A DNA stretch of 64,000 bases from positions 121,666,723 to 121,730,722 of the forward strand of contig CP136063.1 in the NCBI GenBank assembly GCA_032622095.1. The letters run 5' to 3'. The stretch comes from Siphonodentalium dalli (lineage: Eukaryota > Mollusca > Scaphopoda > Gadilida > Siphonodentaliidae). Each line of letters opens with the position of its first letter. The stretch's first letter is position 1. Below are positions 10,349 to 21,833 of this stretch, piece by piece. The position numbers and the translations under genes are program-made. The notes beneath the pieces were generated by a model. That model worked only from the letters and a program-made list of their open reading frames with translations, did no database searches and had not been told where the DNA came from.

Positions 10349-13098
10349 CCCTTTGAACCCGTAACACCGATATTTAAGTGCAAACGAACCGTGACTATAT
10401 CCCGTAACACCGATATTTCGGTGCAGCGACGACATATTTCGGTGCAGCGACGACATGATTCGGTAGCAAATTTATATATAGTATATAACGAGCGTCAGAC
10501 CCACTTTAAATGGCTCCCACATATGTCAGCGGCGCCCATGGTGCGTTTGGAATGGTTGGCCACTAGTATCGGATAGAAATATATGCGCATAGCGTATAAT
10601 CTACAAAAACATACAATATTTTAAGCGAACTGTGCCGCTATATTTACGGCATATAATTTCGTGTTCCCCATGTGTGTACAGAACAGACATAATTTAGACA
10701 CACAATTTCAGTTTAAATTACCATCGCGTATATTATTCAGTGTTCTAGCTGCTACATATGGGGAAGGGTCTATCGCATATCAAGTTGATTTATTCGCGCA
10801 TGCGCAGACCAGCGCAATGACAAATAAATGGTTTATAACGTACTTATACACGACATACCCACTAATATATATTTAAATGGGCCTATTGAAGTCAGCGCTG
10901 GCAAAGGTGTGTATATGGATTGGCTGCCCGCTAGAAACGAGTAGGAAAATATGTGCATGCGCACAGGCTATAATTAATTTTTATGTTTACCCATACCATA
11001 GTATGGTAACATAGTGTCGTTGTCCGGATTGACCACTCGTCGTTAGTCCGTCTCTCTGTCTGTAGACACTTTACGCATGTTGCGATAACTCAAATATTTT
11101 CTATCTGATCGCAACCAAATTTGGTATGTGAGTTTCTTAGCCCAAAATACAGATCGAGTTCGAATATGGGTTTGATCCGATAACATTTAACTGAGTTATG
11201 GCCCTTTTTCGAAAAAAATATATTCACTTAAAAAAATAAAAAAAAAAAAAATTTTTTTAGATTGATTCCTTGCTCAATTTAACCAACAAAAAATGAATAT
11301 GAATAAATAAATAAAAATAATATATAATAAAATAATTTTTGTTTAAATAATTAAAAAAAAAAACAATTTATAGTAACAAAATTTTAAAAACTAACACCAT
11401 TATAACTCTGCCAAGGGTACCCCGAGTCACCACACCAAATTTGCTTTAAATCGGTCCATAATCTTGTGTTATGTACTGGTAAATTTGTTTGGAGCGACTT
11501 TAAACCCAATTCACCAATTCCATCCCATGCCTTTGGACTACTTATCTATTGATAAGGCTATATTATTTTCTGATGTCTCTTATGCCAATTGATGTGCAAA
11601 TAATCTGATAAAGAAAGCTATGGTATCTAATTTAAATAAAGATTCAAAAATAAACATCACATGGTATTAACAGTAGACATGGACATCTGTGCTGTAGAGT
11701 GATATCTTCAGATGGTCTGAGGTCATTATAATTGTTATTGGTTTAATAGAGAAGTCAGTGTTCAACATAAACAATTCTTGTGATTTGTTGACAGCTCTGA
11801 TATATAATTGATATTAATGAGTCAGCAGTGAGGTGGCTTATCTCTATACTATATTGTTGGTAGACATACATTATTATTGTAAACTTAAATTGGACTCTCT
11901 TAAACCAAGTATTCCATGTCGAGGCCACCTTTCACATTTAACCCAAGGCTGTGGTGGTTTAGCTGTACCAGTGCATTCTCTTATATAAATGCGAGTGACC
12001 CATAAATTCCAATAATTTGTGTTATGTACATTTGTCTATAATAGTACATAACAGTATACTCTATAATTCAACACCAAAACTCTCATTTATGATTCCGATC
12101 AAAGTAATTTACTATCGCCAAGGGATGGGTTAACATCTGCCGATCGTGATCGGCCTCTCGTTTTTAAATGCGTTTAAGTGAAATGTGGCGCTATATATGA
12201 CATGTAGTTGCTTGTTCAAATGTTAGTACAGTAGACACAATCTAGACAGCTTACTTGAACAATGGGGCCACGATATGTTACGGGAAATTACGTTGTTTCT
12301 GGTCTCTGTAATATCAGTCTCTGTTATGCCACATGCAAACAGTCTATCGCATATCAAGTTGACTTACTCGCGCATGGTCAGGTATATCTTAAATTTCACA
12401 TTAGGATATTGGTTGCATCGAAACGCAATTCGCTGATGTACAATTACAACGTTATAAGCTAGAATTTGTTTATCCTGCAAATTTCGGGAAGTTGCCTATA
12501 GTAAACGTTTCTAAGGCGAGATCGGGTGGCAAAGTCTCCCGATCTTACCATGATATTAAAGTGGTCCTTGCATAGCATGCCTGCACAGTTTTAGGTAGGT
12601 GTCCCTTTTGAACATAACCAACACCATGCGACTAGACACTGTCTAAATTAAGGCAAAACATACCACTGAATGGTTAGTGCAATGATGTCATTCGATCATT
12701 TGTGGTATTTGCTTAGCAACCGTTGCTACCCTTAAATGGGATATTTGGTTCACTATTCTGGTCGGGTATATCTCAAATTTCACGTTAGGGTATTACCTGC
12801 ATAAAAAAAACGCAATCACTGGGGTTGAATTACTACGCTATAAGCTATATTTACATTGTCCAGTCAATTCCGGGTAGTTACCTAGCAACCGTTACCAAGA
12901 AGTTGCTGCGAGGCAAAGTCTTGCGATCTTATAATGATCGCTGATCCATGGGGGACAAACCTGTAAAGTTTCAGACCTGTGTCACATTTTGAATATAATC
13001 AACACCATGCGATTGGACACTGTCTAATTTAAACGGATATACTACTGGGAGCCCCGGGTCAGGGTGTCGATCACTGTGGGGCGTCAGGGTTCAAAGGG
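10349..13098. mobile_element. Large TTAA element with CCCTTTGAACCC ends
   Basis: TTAA at 10345-10348 and 13099-13102 flank termini CCCTTTGAACCC and its reverse complement. The left subterminal region holds a repeated CCCGTAACACCGATATTT module with the hairpin ACACCGATATTTCGGTG. Compare the 742-bp element at 16345-17086, which has the same termini and an equivalent paired module. There is no transposase frame in 2750 bp, and another repeat (10985-12160) occupies the middle, so it is non-autonomous or gutted. Confidence 0.7.
10985..12160 (+). repeat. CATACCA-TATGGTA repeat nested in the TTAA element
   Basis: Begins with the short palindrome ACCATACCATAGTATGGTAA, then GTCCGTCTCTCTGTCTGTAG, then a block matching the 37.7-39.4 kb family (CAACCAAATTTGGTATGTG, AAATACAGATCGAGTTCGAA, GAGTTATGGCCC). 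It probably ends at GGGTTAACATCTGCCGATCG and the hairpin CGATCGTGATCGG near 12128-12160. The same start occurs at 22926 and 45844, and the same end at 48952 and 52676. Confidence 0.5.
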
Positions 13099-13102
13099 TT
13101 AA

Positions 13103-13611
13103 AGGGTAATTTGCAATTAAAAGTGGATTGTCTGAATATAAACATAATTTGCACTAAACTCTCTCTCTTGTTAGTACATAAACTGGTAACAGTATAGTCT
13201 CTAAAATATGGGACAAGACACTCCAAGTAAAAGCTTGTAATCCCTCGGAGATTCATTTTACCAATCCTATTACTGTAATAATTTGTTTTAATGATGATGG
13301 GCAGTAGAAGCTCACATCGTAATGTCTATGACAGAAATTAAGGCAAATCACATCACCGTGAGATATATTGCTATCCTCTACAGCCCATTCAAATCACATC
13401 GCTTTAAATGGGAATTTGTCTTGTATCACCGGAGACTACACAACTCACTAATATGTATTAGTTTGATGATCGGAAAGTAGGCCAACGAGAGTTCTGAAAC
13501 CTAGTCACAAATTCTCAAAGGACATACAATTTCACGTCTGCAATATCAGCAAGAGCTCTGGTCATTATTCCAGTTGGTCTTAAAGTGATTATCTATATTT
13601 CCCTTGGTCAG
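13103..13611. other. Non-coding stretch
   Basis: No repeat or gene recognised. If the next entry is a real minus-strand terminal exon, this would be its 3' untranslated flank, but no good AATAAA is seen on that strand. Confidence 0.3.
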
Positions 13612-13697
13612 TTATTGGTAACCAGGAGGGGCAACAGGGGTGAAGGTGCCCTTCAGCAGATTCAGAGTCAAGTCAGCTTTGCCAAACATTCCATCCT
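13612..13697 (-). CDS. Possible minus-strand terminal exon (27 codons)
   Basis: On the minus strand an AG acceptor (complement of 13698-13699, preceded by TATTCAGTTT) is followed by two bases and an open frame DGMFGKADLTLNLLKGTF...PPGYQ ending in TAA. Codons such as CTG CTG AAG GGC ACC TTC ACC CCT are GC-rich at third positions in AT-rich surroundings, which is why it stands out. It is only 27 codons, the plus strand is also open over much of it, and I recognise no family. It may be chance or a transposon remnant. Confidence 0.22.
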
Positions 13698-14894
13698 CTA
13701 AACTGAATACCACTTCATTTTACAATAGGTGATGACATATTCAGTTCCATATGGGGTAGATATACTGGTGCCACAGCTCAACATGTGTTGCCTATTGGTA
13801 TAATTGTATGGTTCCTTGGGATGTAATGTGAAGAAATTACAGTGAAGTTTAAAGGAATTTTCAATATCAAAAAGAGAGGGGATAAAATCACTAATTATCT
13901 CGTCTTATTGTATAACCCAGTGTGATACAATTGAAGTAATACTTATCACATTACAATATCTATCAATTAACTAAATCAATTGAAAAATACAGGTCAAGTT
14001 CGAATTTGTGTTCCTTTTGCCTATTTTTACCGGAGTTAATATAGTCCTTATAATTTGACGATTATTTTGGTTTCTGGGTGATAGCTTTAGTTATAGTTAT
14101 CTGTTTGTTTTCAAATTTGGCATATGAAAATACAGATCAAGTTTGAATTTAGGTTTGGTTTGCCCATTTTTACCACTGTTATTCTACAAAGCCCCAGCTC
14201 CAAATGAAGCTACCGTTTCAGGGGACACTGGCCTGGCGGCCTTTTATTATTCTTTCATTTTTCTGTTGATACAGAGAAATTCAATGCCAAATATAACTGC
14301 AAGTGTCAGCTTATTGTTATGTGTTCCTATGCATTTTATCACGTTTAATTGAATATGTATTTTGAGGTGCCCTCCAGAATTAGTTTGCTTAAGCTTAATA
14401 TAATTCCGCTGCTCTTCTGCCATCCCTGCTGACCGTCTAAAAACATACAAATATATTAAAAGTGCACATGATAATGGTATACACACAGACTTAATGCAGA
14501 AATTAATAAATTTGCACACAAAATTTGTATGCTTTATACTTATACACAAGGATAATGTTTTCTCAACTTAGTCCATCTGGTTTTGACTTTTGAGACACTG
14601 CCCCATATCTCATTGCCTCAATTCGGTTTCCCCTTTATATGGTTTTAATATACCATAACAAAGAATCTGATTGTCATATTTTTATTGAAAAATTTACTAT
14701 GATAATTATTTCTGTCCATCAAAAACATTCATACATGTATATGATATGAAATAAATGGGTACAAAATTTATTATCAACCAAATTAGTGTATTTCAGGTAG
14801 CCTCTCTCATCCCATAGGTGTTATTTTATGAAATATGATATAGTCCAAATAAAAAGTAAAACAGTTTTCATATAAATAAAACTTTGAATAATCC
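13698..14894. other. Unassigned stretch with a decayed repeat
   Basis: 13985-14200 is a worn copy of the 37.7-39.4 kb family (TTTCTGGGTGATAGCTTTAG, AATACAGATCAAGTTTGAAT, GCCCATTTTTACC). The rest is AT-rich with no supported gene. Confidence 0.45.
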
Positions 14895-14898
14895 TTAA

Positions 14899-15027
14899 CC
14901 CTTTCAGTGCCAAGTCCAATTTTTGTATCAAACCATATTTCCTTGATCATTTTTCAAATTTATTGATTATAATAATGTGATACATTGATGTAAAGAGCTC
15001 TAAAAATCGGACTTGGCACTGAAAGGG
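14899..15027. mobile_element. 129-bp TTAA MITE with perfect 19-bp ends
   Basis: TTAA at 14895-14898 and 15028-15031. The inverted termini CCCTTTCAGTGCCAAGTCC match perfectly for 19 bases on both strands. The centre is AT-rich and cannot code. The TTAA target and CCCTTT start mark it as piggyBac-like, of a different subfamily from the CCCTTTCATGA and CCCTTTGAACCC types in this window. Confidence 0.88.
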
Positions 15028-15081
15028 TTAAAATGTGAGGGTGAAATGAGCATGTCACATGAGCTCAGCTCATGTTAAAAT

Positions 15082-15310
15082 ATGTATCATCCATTTCATG
15101 TTGACGGAAAAAAGCAATTTTTTGTGATTGGGATTGAGGCTGGTGACTGGATTCCCATCACATATTGCAAAAACCATGAACTGGGAGTACATGCGCAGTG
15201 TGCACTTTATATGTTTGCTGCTGGATATGTTGGTGGCTGTGATATCATCTTGTTTCCCTATATACTACTTGATGCTGACTGATGAACTCTCCAATCCCGC
15301 CATGGATTAA
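15082..15310 (+). CDS. Coding-like stretch, two overlapping open frames
   Basis: Two plus frames are open across the same DNA. One starts at ATG 15082 and is open for 66 codons (residues GDWIPITYCKNHELG inside). The other starts at ATG 15128, is open for 60 codons, and carries a hydrophobic segment (HFICLLLDMLVAVISSCF) followed by a short acidic tail SNPAMD, like a single membrane pass. Base composition is less AT-rich than the flanks. Splice sites and family matches are lacking, so I cannot say which frame, if either, is used. Confidence 0.2.
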
Positions 15311-16197
15311 TTCTCCCAAGTATAATACAATGACGGAAATGACAATGTATCTTCCCATTCCCTGACACGTCCTCACTTCCTGACGGATGATAAAATTAAG
15401 AGATTTCTTGAGATCACAGTGTATAGGATTTCATTTATCCTGTGCCTGCTAGTCCCCAGGAGGTGTGTTTTGTTGGTATCTACTAGATATCATAGCTCTG
15501 ATTAAATGTTCGATCCCCACAAGGTTTACAGTCAGTCATCTAGTGAAGTGCCATTTACATCACAGAATTTGCTCAATGAAAGGTCAAGGCTTTTACGTAG
15601 CTAATACGAATTCAGGAGATTATTTTTAATCTGATGGAATATGATATACATGTACTGTTTGTCTTGTTGCAGTGATCACGGCAACAATAACACTATAAAT
15701 ATTAAAATGTGTTTGGGACACTGCAACAACACTATCGCTATCGCACTGCAGTTAGTTAATCTGATACAACAGACTCATACCAATCACACTGCATCTACAC
15801 CGCTGAAACTTTTATAAATTATTAGCTGGTCTTTACCAACACTGCAACAACTTGAATTCTGATTGGTGGTTGGCTACACAATGTATCATAGGAATCATAT
15901 TTTTAAAATCGCAACTGCTGAGCAGGTTGCCCACTCAGTATGAAGACATATGCGTTATTTACATTTCTGCATAGTTTCTCAAATGGTACCATGCTACAAT
16001 TTTCAGTAAATTAGTTGTATGCTTCATTTTTTCGGTTGGCAAAGTGCAGGGGTACTCACTTGCCTGTTTTATTCACTGCAAAAAGTACACATTATGTCTT
16101 CAAATGGTAGAACACCATTTTAAAAAGTCCACTGAAACATGTTTGCGATTTGATTCTTGCTAAAGTGTTTGTATAAACAAGTTAACAATATATTTTA
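15311..16197. other. Non-coding stretch
   Basis: A B-box-like GTTCGATCCCC lies at 15510-15520 without a matching A box at the right distance. The phrase ACTGCAACAAC recurs near 15720 and 15840. No gene is supported. Confidence 0.35.
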
Positions 16198-18093
16198 TAA
16201 CGAACCAAAGCCGTACGCTTTGGGTCGTATATGGACTATATCTGATTTTGTGACGTCACCAATTATTATCTAATACGACACTGCTGTTTTGAATTTGTGT
16301 GACCACTATTGTTGCACAGTAGATCGGTGGGCTTAAAGCATTAACCCTTTGAACCCGAGAGACCGGAATACCGGTCCAATCCTTATATTCCTATATCCCG
16401 GGAGACCGGAATACCGGTCCGGAAATCAGACGTTATTTGACACGAAATTACAGCTCAACAAACGCACCTATCAACTAGAGGTTTACTTCTACTTTGCACA
16501 CACGCGTCACATGTTTACCCATGTGACTTTGATAGACAACCTGGTGACAGAGGTTCTGTTTTTTCGCGCATGCGCAGAGGCATATTTTGAGAAAAAAATC
16601 GTTTTTTTTATCGCCAGAAAAGGGGAAGTATTTCGGTAGAAATTTCGCGATCAAAGCCCAAATTAACTAGAATTCTACTTTGCGCAAATGAGTCACATCC
16701 ATGTTCATAGCTCTGACTTTAGCAGCCAAATTGGAAATGGGGGTCTCTTTGCGCACGCACACATGTGCATTTAGAGAAATGCGTTTTATCGTAGGCAAAG
16801 GATAAGAATTTCATGATAAATATATAGCGCGACCAAAGGAAGCCGCAATATAATATACATGTATATTGGACATGGAATCGACTGTCTCGTTGAAATTAAT
16901 ACTGTGTGACATATTTCATCGCAAACTAGTTCAGTTAGCATAGTATATTGCCGTTTAGTTGAGCATGTATACATGTATATACGTCCCAGTTAAGAGCATT
17001 ATGAGTTACGTCGTCGGAAACACTATATAACGTCAGGCGCCTCGGGTTGGGGCCATTTAACGTTTAGGACGTAAGGGTTCAAAGGGTTAATGTCGTAATC
17101 GGAAAATCTTGTTACTGTGTCGTTCGATTACATGGTATTGCAAATGAGAATTATGAATTTTGAATTACAATGTAAGTTCATTCGTAGCGGTAGTAATGGG
17201 TAGCTTACCTTTTATTGAGAAAATAAGACATAATAAATAACGACATTATAGTAACTACAGTCTACATACACCCTGCGGGGCGAGTGAAAAGTGATCAAAA
17301 TTTGTGATGTGAAATATAATAAGATTGACATCACAAATATACGATCTATACTGTGCGAAGGTGGGCCTTTAATGTACATCATATGGTACAGTACGGTACT
17401 GTGCGGAACGAAATAACATATATTTGATATGGAATTAATTGTTATCATAAGACTATATATAGTACATACATATGCATGTGATAATCCATAAATATCATAC
17501 TTTTTTCTGGAATCGAAGGGAAATACATAATTATGAAAAAAGCAGAAGATACATTCATGCAGGTTCAGGCGAACTCAGTCAATGGGGAAAGTTACACGAT
17601 GACCTTGTTCGTCGTTGATTTTCGTTGAAATGGACACGGTGACACCTTATGAATGAAATGAACAGCTATGAAATGGACACGCTGCTCCATATAGTATCTC
17701 AGCCGCAGCGCTCACCCAGCGTCAAGAAATATATTGCTTAAATTCAGTATAAAAAATTCCCGTTCCTCTCTCGACAAGGTATAACTAAATTTATTTAACT
17801 TTGATGATGGTAGTTTATGCCATGTATAGTCTATCTGTCAATCAAGACTACCCGGAAGTACGATTGGCCTAATTTATACTTGAAATTACGATTGGGGTCC
17901 ATTTTTTCGACGAACAGTTGTGCACGGAGTGTAATTACTGACAATCACACAGGCTTCATATGAATCTTATTTGGTGGGAATAACAGGGAATCTATAAACT
18001 AATTTTGATATAAAAAAAAATTAGAACCCACAGCTGCCCTCATGTGAATGGTTTAGCTTTGGTTCATTATTGCGCTAGCGTATGGTCATATTA
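16198..18093 (+). repeat. Long interspersed repeat, copy A (filled)
   Basis: Starts AACGAACCAAAGCCGTACGC and ends near GGTTTAGCTTTGGTTC, ATTATTGCGCTAGCG. The end is an inverted match to the start (GAACCAAAGC against GCTTTGGTTC). A second copy lies at 33658-34672; both share CACCAATTATTATCTAATAC, GCAGAAGATACATTCA and GTGGTTTAGCTTTGGTTC. Copy A carries the TTAA insertion at 16345-17086, which copy B lacks. No transposase is visible. Confidence 0.75.
16345..17086. mobile_element. 742-bp TTAA (piggyBac-like) insertion
   Basis: Flanked by TTAA at 16341-16344 and 17087-17090. Termini are CCCTTTGAACCC and its reverse complement. A subterminal hairpin module, GACCGGAATACCGGTC, occurs twice near 16362 and 16401, parallel to the paired module of the 10349 element. 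Copy B of the host repeat reads AAAGCATTAATGTCGTAATC with a single TTAA at 33803-33806, so the insertion boundaries are established. No open frame is long enough for a transposase. Confidence 0.9.
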
Positions 18094-19677
18094 GCAATGA
18101 GTTCTTCAAATGAATGATACTTTTTAGAGCCATTCTACTGCAGAACCTTTGTATAGTTATGAGAAGATGATATTCAGTAAAGTCATTCGTGTACAAGTAC
18201 ACTCTCTATAAATGAATAGTGCCATTTGTGTCTTATGATTGCGCGCGATCAGGTTGATCTGGTTGAGAGACGACTGCTGAATGCATGGTTCTCCTGCAGA
18301 TTACTATCCATGGATGTTGTTAGGCGTCTGGCAGGATGATACAGACTTAAGTGTAATATTCCTTCAAATATTACTAGTGAAGTCGCTCGTCTGGATATAT
18401 GCTGAATGACATAAGATCTATAAATGGTCAGCGACATACTAAAAGGCTCAGTCTTCAGAGCCATGAAGTGCTTAGTTACATCCATACACGATCAATATAT
18501 GGGCAGACAGGATTCTGTCCCTTCAGACAAACGGAAGCACAGGAGTACTTACAAGAAGAAATGCTAATGTAGGCATGCTGTCAAGATTAACCTTAACATT
18601 ATTGTTTGCAAGGTCAACATCTTATATATATATATTTCAATATTGCATCTTGTATCTTGGAAAATTTCACTAACAAAAAATATTTAATTAGGACTGGTGT
18701 ACGCTAACAAACTAAAAAATACAGAGTTGACCAATTCAGTCATGCATTGTAAACAGGTAGGTTTTTATACAAATCCACACTAAGACACGCTGCAGATATA
18801 ATGTGCCCAACATTTGCCTTTATATAGTGTGTTATCTGATCGATTTGAAATATAATATTGATATAAAACAATTTTTTTTATGTTGAGAACGATTACAGTT
18901 AATCAACACAAAGGTTACATAGTTTTCTATGCGATCGACGAATGTGGTATAGTCGGTGCATCGAAAAACATCAATTATCTGAACCACAGATCATTTCTAC
19001 ATGTTCCAAATGTACTCAAATTTTGTAGCATGAATTTAAATGGGCTTCCCAAGATCACATTTTATACTTCGTTTGATTCAATTTGTTAACTAAATTAGGA
19101 ATATGTTTGCAACATTTTTCAAATGCCCACTTTTATTGGATCTAGCTGAATCAGACTCCCTTAGAGATTCAAGGTACCTGGCACACTCACAGGGTCAATG
19201 ATTTGCAGTAGGTCCCCGTTTGTGGAAGTCCCTTTGCAGAGGATCCCAAATATAAATGATAGAACAAGTCGCTATTATCGATTCTTGTGTCGGTGCTTGT
19301 TTAAATACTTCTCAATTGACATATATACACACCCTTTTCCCCCTGTAAAGTCATCTTTTTCGCTGATTTTAAGGGACCCCCGAGAATTCAGGGATTTCCG
19401 CAAACTGCGACCAATTCATGAACTGCTACTTTTCTATGAAATGAAATTACATTCCTGTTTAAAGTTCACTTTGATTCTTGAAATGTTCATATACATTTAT
19501 AATGAATAATTCATGAAAAATTAATTCATGAACATTGTTCATAAAAAGTTCATGCTGTTTCAAGAACTGTTCATGATCAGGGTTGAAAATAAATACATGA
19601 ATCAATAAATAAATGAAATCATGTTTTGTCTGACCAATAACGATATTACTCAGGTGCTGCGATCATTAGCGACATTT
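18094..19677. other. Unassigned stretch
   Basis: 18240-18590 has several short frames with protein-like mix on both strands (plus-strand DQVDLVERRLLNAWFSCRLL near 18247), broken by stops, perhaps an old transposon gene, with no motif I recognise. A run of TA repeats lies at 18625-18640. Near 19490-19580 the phrase TTCATGAA recurs in varied forms. Confidence 0.25.
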
Positions 19678-19875
19678 GTATTTGAGTAACATTCTGATCG
19701 GTAGTTTCGGTACAAATTTTCGCAATTGTGATGGTCACAATAAAAAAAATTGTTACCGCTTTCAACGATTGACAACACGTCAATTGTTGAAAGCGGTAAC
19801 AATTTTTGTTATTGTGACCATCACAATTGGGAAAATTGGTACCGAAACTACCGATCAGAATGTTACTTCAAATAC
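19678..19875. mobile_element. 198-bp foldback palindrome
   Basis: Arms of about 95 nt: GTATTTGAGTAACATTCTG pairs with the right edge, then GATCGGTAGTTTCGGTAC, AATTGTGATGGTCACAAT and TTACCGCTTTCAAC all have inverted partners. The centre is itself palindromic (ATTGAC, AACAC, GTCAAT), so the loop is about five bases. One single-base length difference lies near the outer end. Probably a foldback MITE; no target duplication can be separated from the palindrome. Confidence 0.87.
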
Positions 19876-19904
19876 GTAATTGGTATTTTATCAATAGAAT
19901 TTAT

Positions 19905-20160
19905 GTGGCATCAACTTCCCTTAGGAAATGTTCAGAGAATAAATTTAACCATTTGTTGAACTTATTATCTGAACATTTCCTTCCAATGATTATGTATCCT
20001 TCTGCACTTCTATTATCTTTTCCCGTGTCTGATACCTGAACATCCCTCCAAATGAATAATAGACCATTCCAATGTAGAATCTTACAACTGAATTGGAGGA
20101 TACATTCCATATAGAAAGGGTTAATTCTGATTTATATGTAGGAACATTTTTATAGCTGAA
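19905..20160 (+). repeat. GAAATGTTCAG repeat, copy 1
   Basis: Contains the inverted pair GGAAATGTTCAG and CTGAACATTTCC about 45 bp apart, then TCCTTCTGCACTTCTATTAT and CTGAACATCCCTCCAAATGA. A second copy lies at 27885-28127 immediately before the 41-bp satellite. Both retain AATAGACCATTCCAATGTA or a close variant. Confidence 0.68.
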
Positions 20161-21679
20161 CACTCCTACAGTACAGGTGAATACAGGTTGTATATTTTTT
20201 TGTTTACTGAGAATCAATTCAGTAATCAAAGGGTTATGACCATAATAGTTATTAGTGTTATTACTTCCATATTGTATTTATTAAAAAACCCTATTGATAA
20301 TGAAAATATCTGGACAAGTTTTCACACACTCTTTCTCTCTCATTCCCTCTTTCTATCTCTCTCCCCCTCTCTTCATCTCTACCCCTTTTTTTTTTCTATC
20401 GTCCCCACCCTTCTTCTCTCTTTATATCTTACTGCACTGTCAGCTACTTTCGGAACTGAGATTTACATCTCCAATATACATGTGCCTTTGTGTTATCTGG
20501 ATTTTGTATTTCCCGTTAATTCTTTCAAATTTATTGGCATTTCATGTAACTTGGATATTGTATCGTATTAATGTCAGTCGAGGTTAATATTGAGGTTTAA
20601 CTGGACAAGTATCTTTCTAATTACACCCAACAATGGATGGCCATCATCGCCACATTGTCGTGGAGTATTCTGAATGAATTGAATCGAGCGTTCACAGAGC
20701 TGTGTAACAATGACTGAGAGTGACATCTACGAGCCTACTTGTCGATAAATGCCGCCACTGCCAATACCGTGGCATTAATGCCATCTCCTAACGAAGTTAT
20801 ACCAAGATAAAATTACACACATCACAAACACAGTAGCCATGATTCTCTACATGTAAATAAAGTGACATTTTCAGTACTCCAGGTGAATTTATACAAAAAC
20901 CTTTTGAGTCGGACAGACAGTAAAATAGACACTTCTGTTACCATGTAATCATTTTTTTCCACCGACTGGGACTGGAAATGTTATTAATTTTAAAACAATA
21001 CAACATTTTTGTTTTAAAAATCTTTAAAAATCATTTTAATGTGTAATTTGTGTACTGATAATGTGTGTACTTATATATTATAAACATATGTATTGATAAC
21101 ACCTGTGTGTACTTTTGACACCTGTGTGTACTGATTACATCAAATGTTTCTCCTGTGTTTTCTATTCTTAAGAATATAAATAACTCAGATGTGCCTTTAA
21201 AAAGAGTTTGATATAATTGTTTGTATGGTTGTGGAAACAAGATATGACATGAACAAACATTGATGAGGGATAGAGTATCGATATGATTGTTTTCATGGTC
21301 CCAGACTAATTTTTACAATTAATTAATTAAATAACTAATCTAATTTTCATTTCATCTAGATCCTAGTGTGAGTGTAAAGTACTATGTTTGAGCTGATGTG
21401 CATCTGCAAGAGACTATTTTTATATATATGGATTTTATAACCATTTATTTTACATATTTCATATTGGTTTAGAGGGTAAATAATATTTAACATAATAATT
21501 TGTTTGTTATTCACAAGACTATTTTATATGTGACACTGTGTGACCTGTGGTTTCTAACATCCTGTGAATGACACAAAGCCATTTATAGTGATAGTGAATA
21601 AGATATTATGTTGTTGTTGTTGTTGTTGAAACTGTAATTCTGAAACCCTGAATACATCTTTAGTCCTTCCTGAAAATTT
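20161..21679. other. Unassigned stretch with simple repeats
   Basis: A CT-rich strand-biased tract covers about 20325-20412 and ends in a T run. (TTG)n lies at about 21610-21628. On the minus strand 20795-20740 is open with DGINATVLAVAAFIDK after an AG, but only 16 codons, too short to call. The phrase GTGTGTACTGAT recurs near 21065-21135. Confidence 0.35.
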
Positions 21680-21798
21680 ACAAAAACCTGTGTCACTGCA
21701 CTCTCATATATTTGAGGCTCCATATGGGAGACTCGCATACAAAAGTTACTGGCACAGGATTTTAATGCTGCACCAGCACAGCTCGCATTATGAAAGGG
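21680..21798 (-). mobile_element. TTAA MITE, CCCTTTCATGA family, inverted and partial
   Basis: Reads in reverse orientation: on the minus strand it starts TTAA-CCCTTTCATAATGCGAGC, then CTGGTGCAGCATTAAAATCC and GCGAGTCTCCCATATGGAG. TTAA lies at 21799-21802. The far end is lost. Confidence 0.65.
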
Positions 21799-21833
21799 TT
21801 AATAACTCTGTAATTTAGATGAAAATACCATAG

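Noticed and set aside
15500-15530. tRNA from B-box-like GTTCGATCCCC
   Set aside because: No A box upstream at a proper spacing and no paired stems.
20188-20587. 127-codon plus frame and its overlapping 97-codon frame
   Set aside because: They run through the CT-rich tract, which lacks stops; residues are Ser/Leu/Phe/Pro low-complexity.
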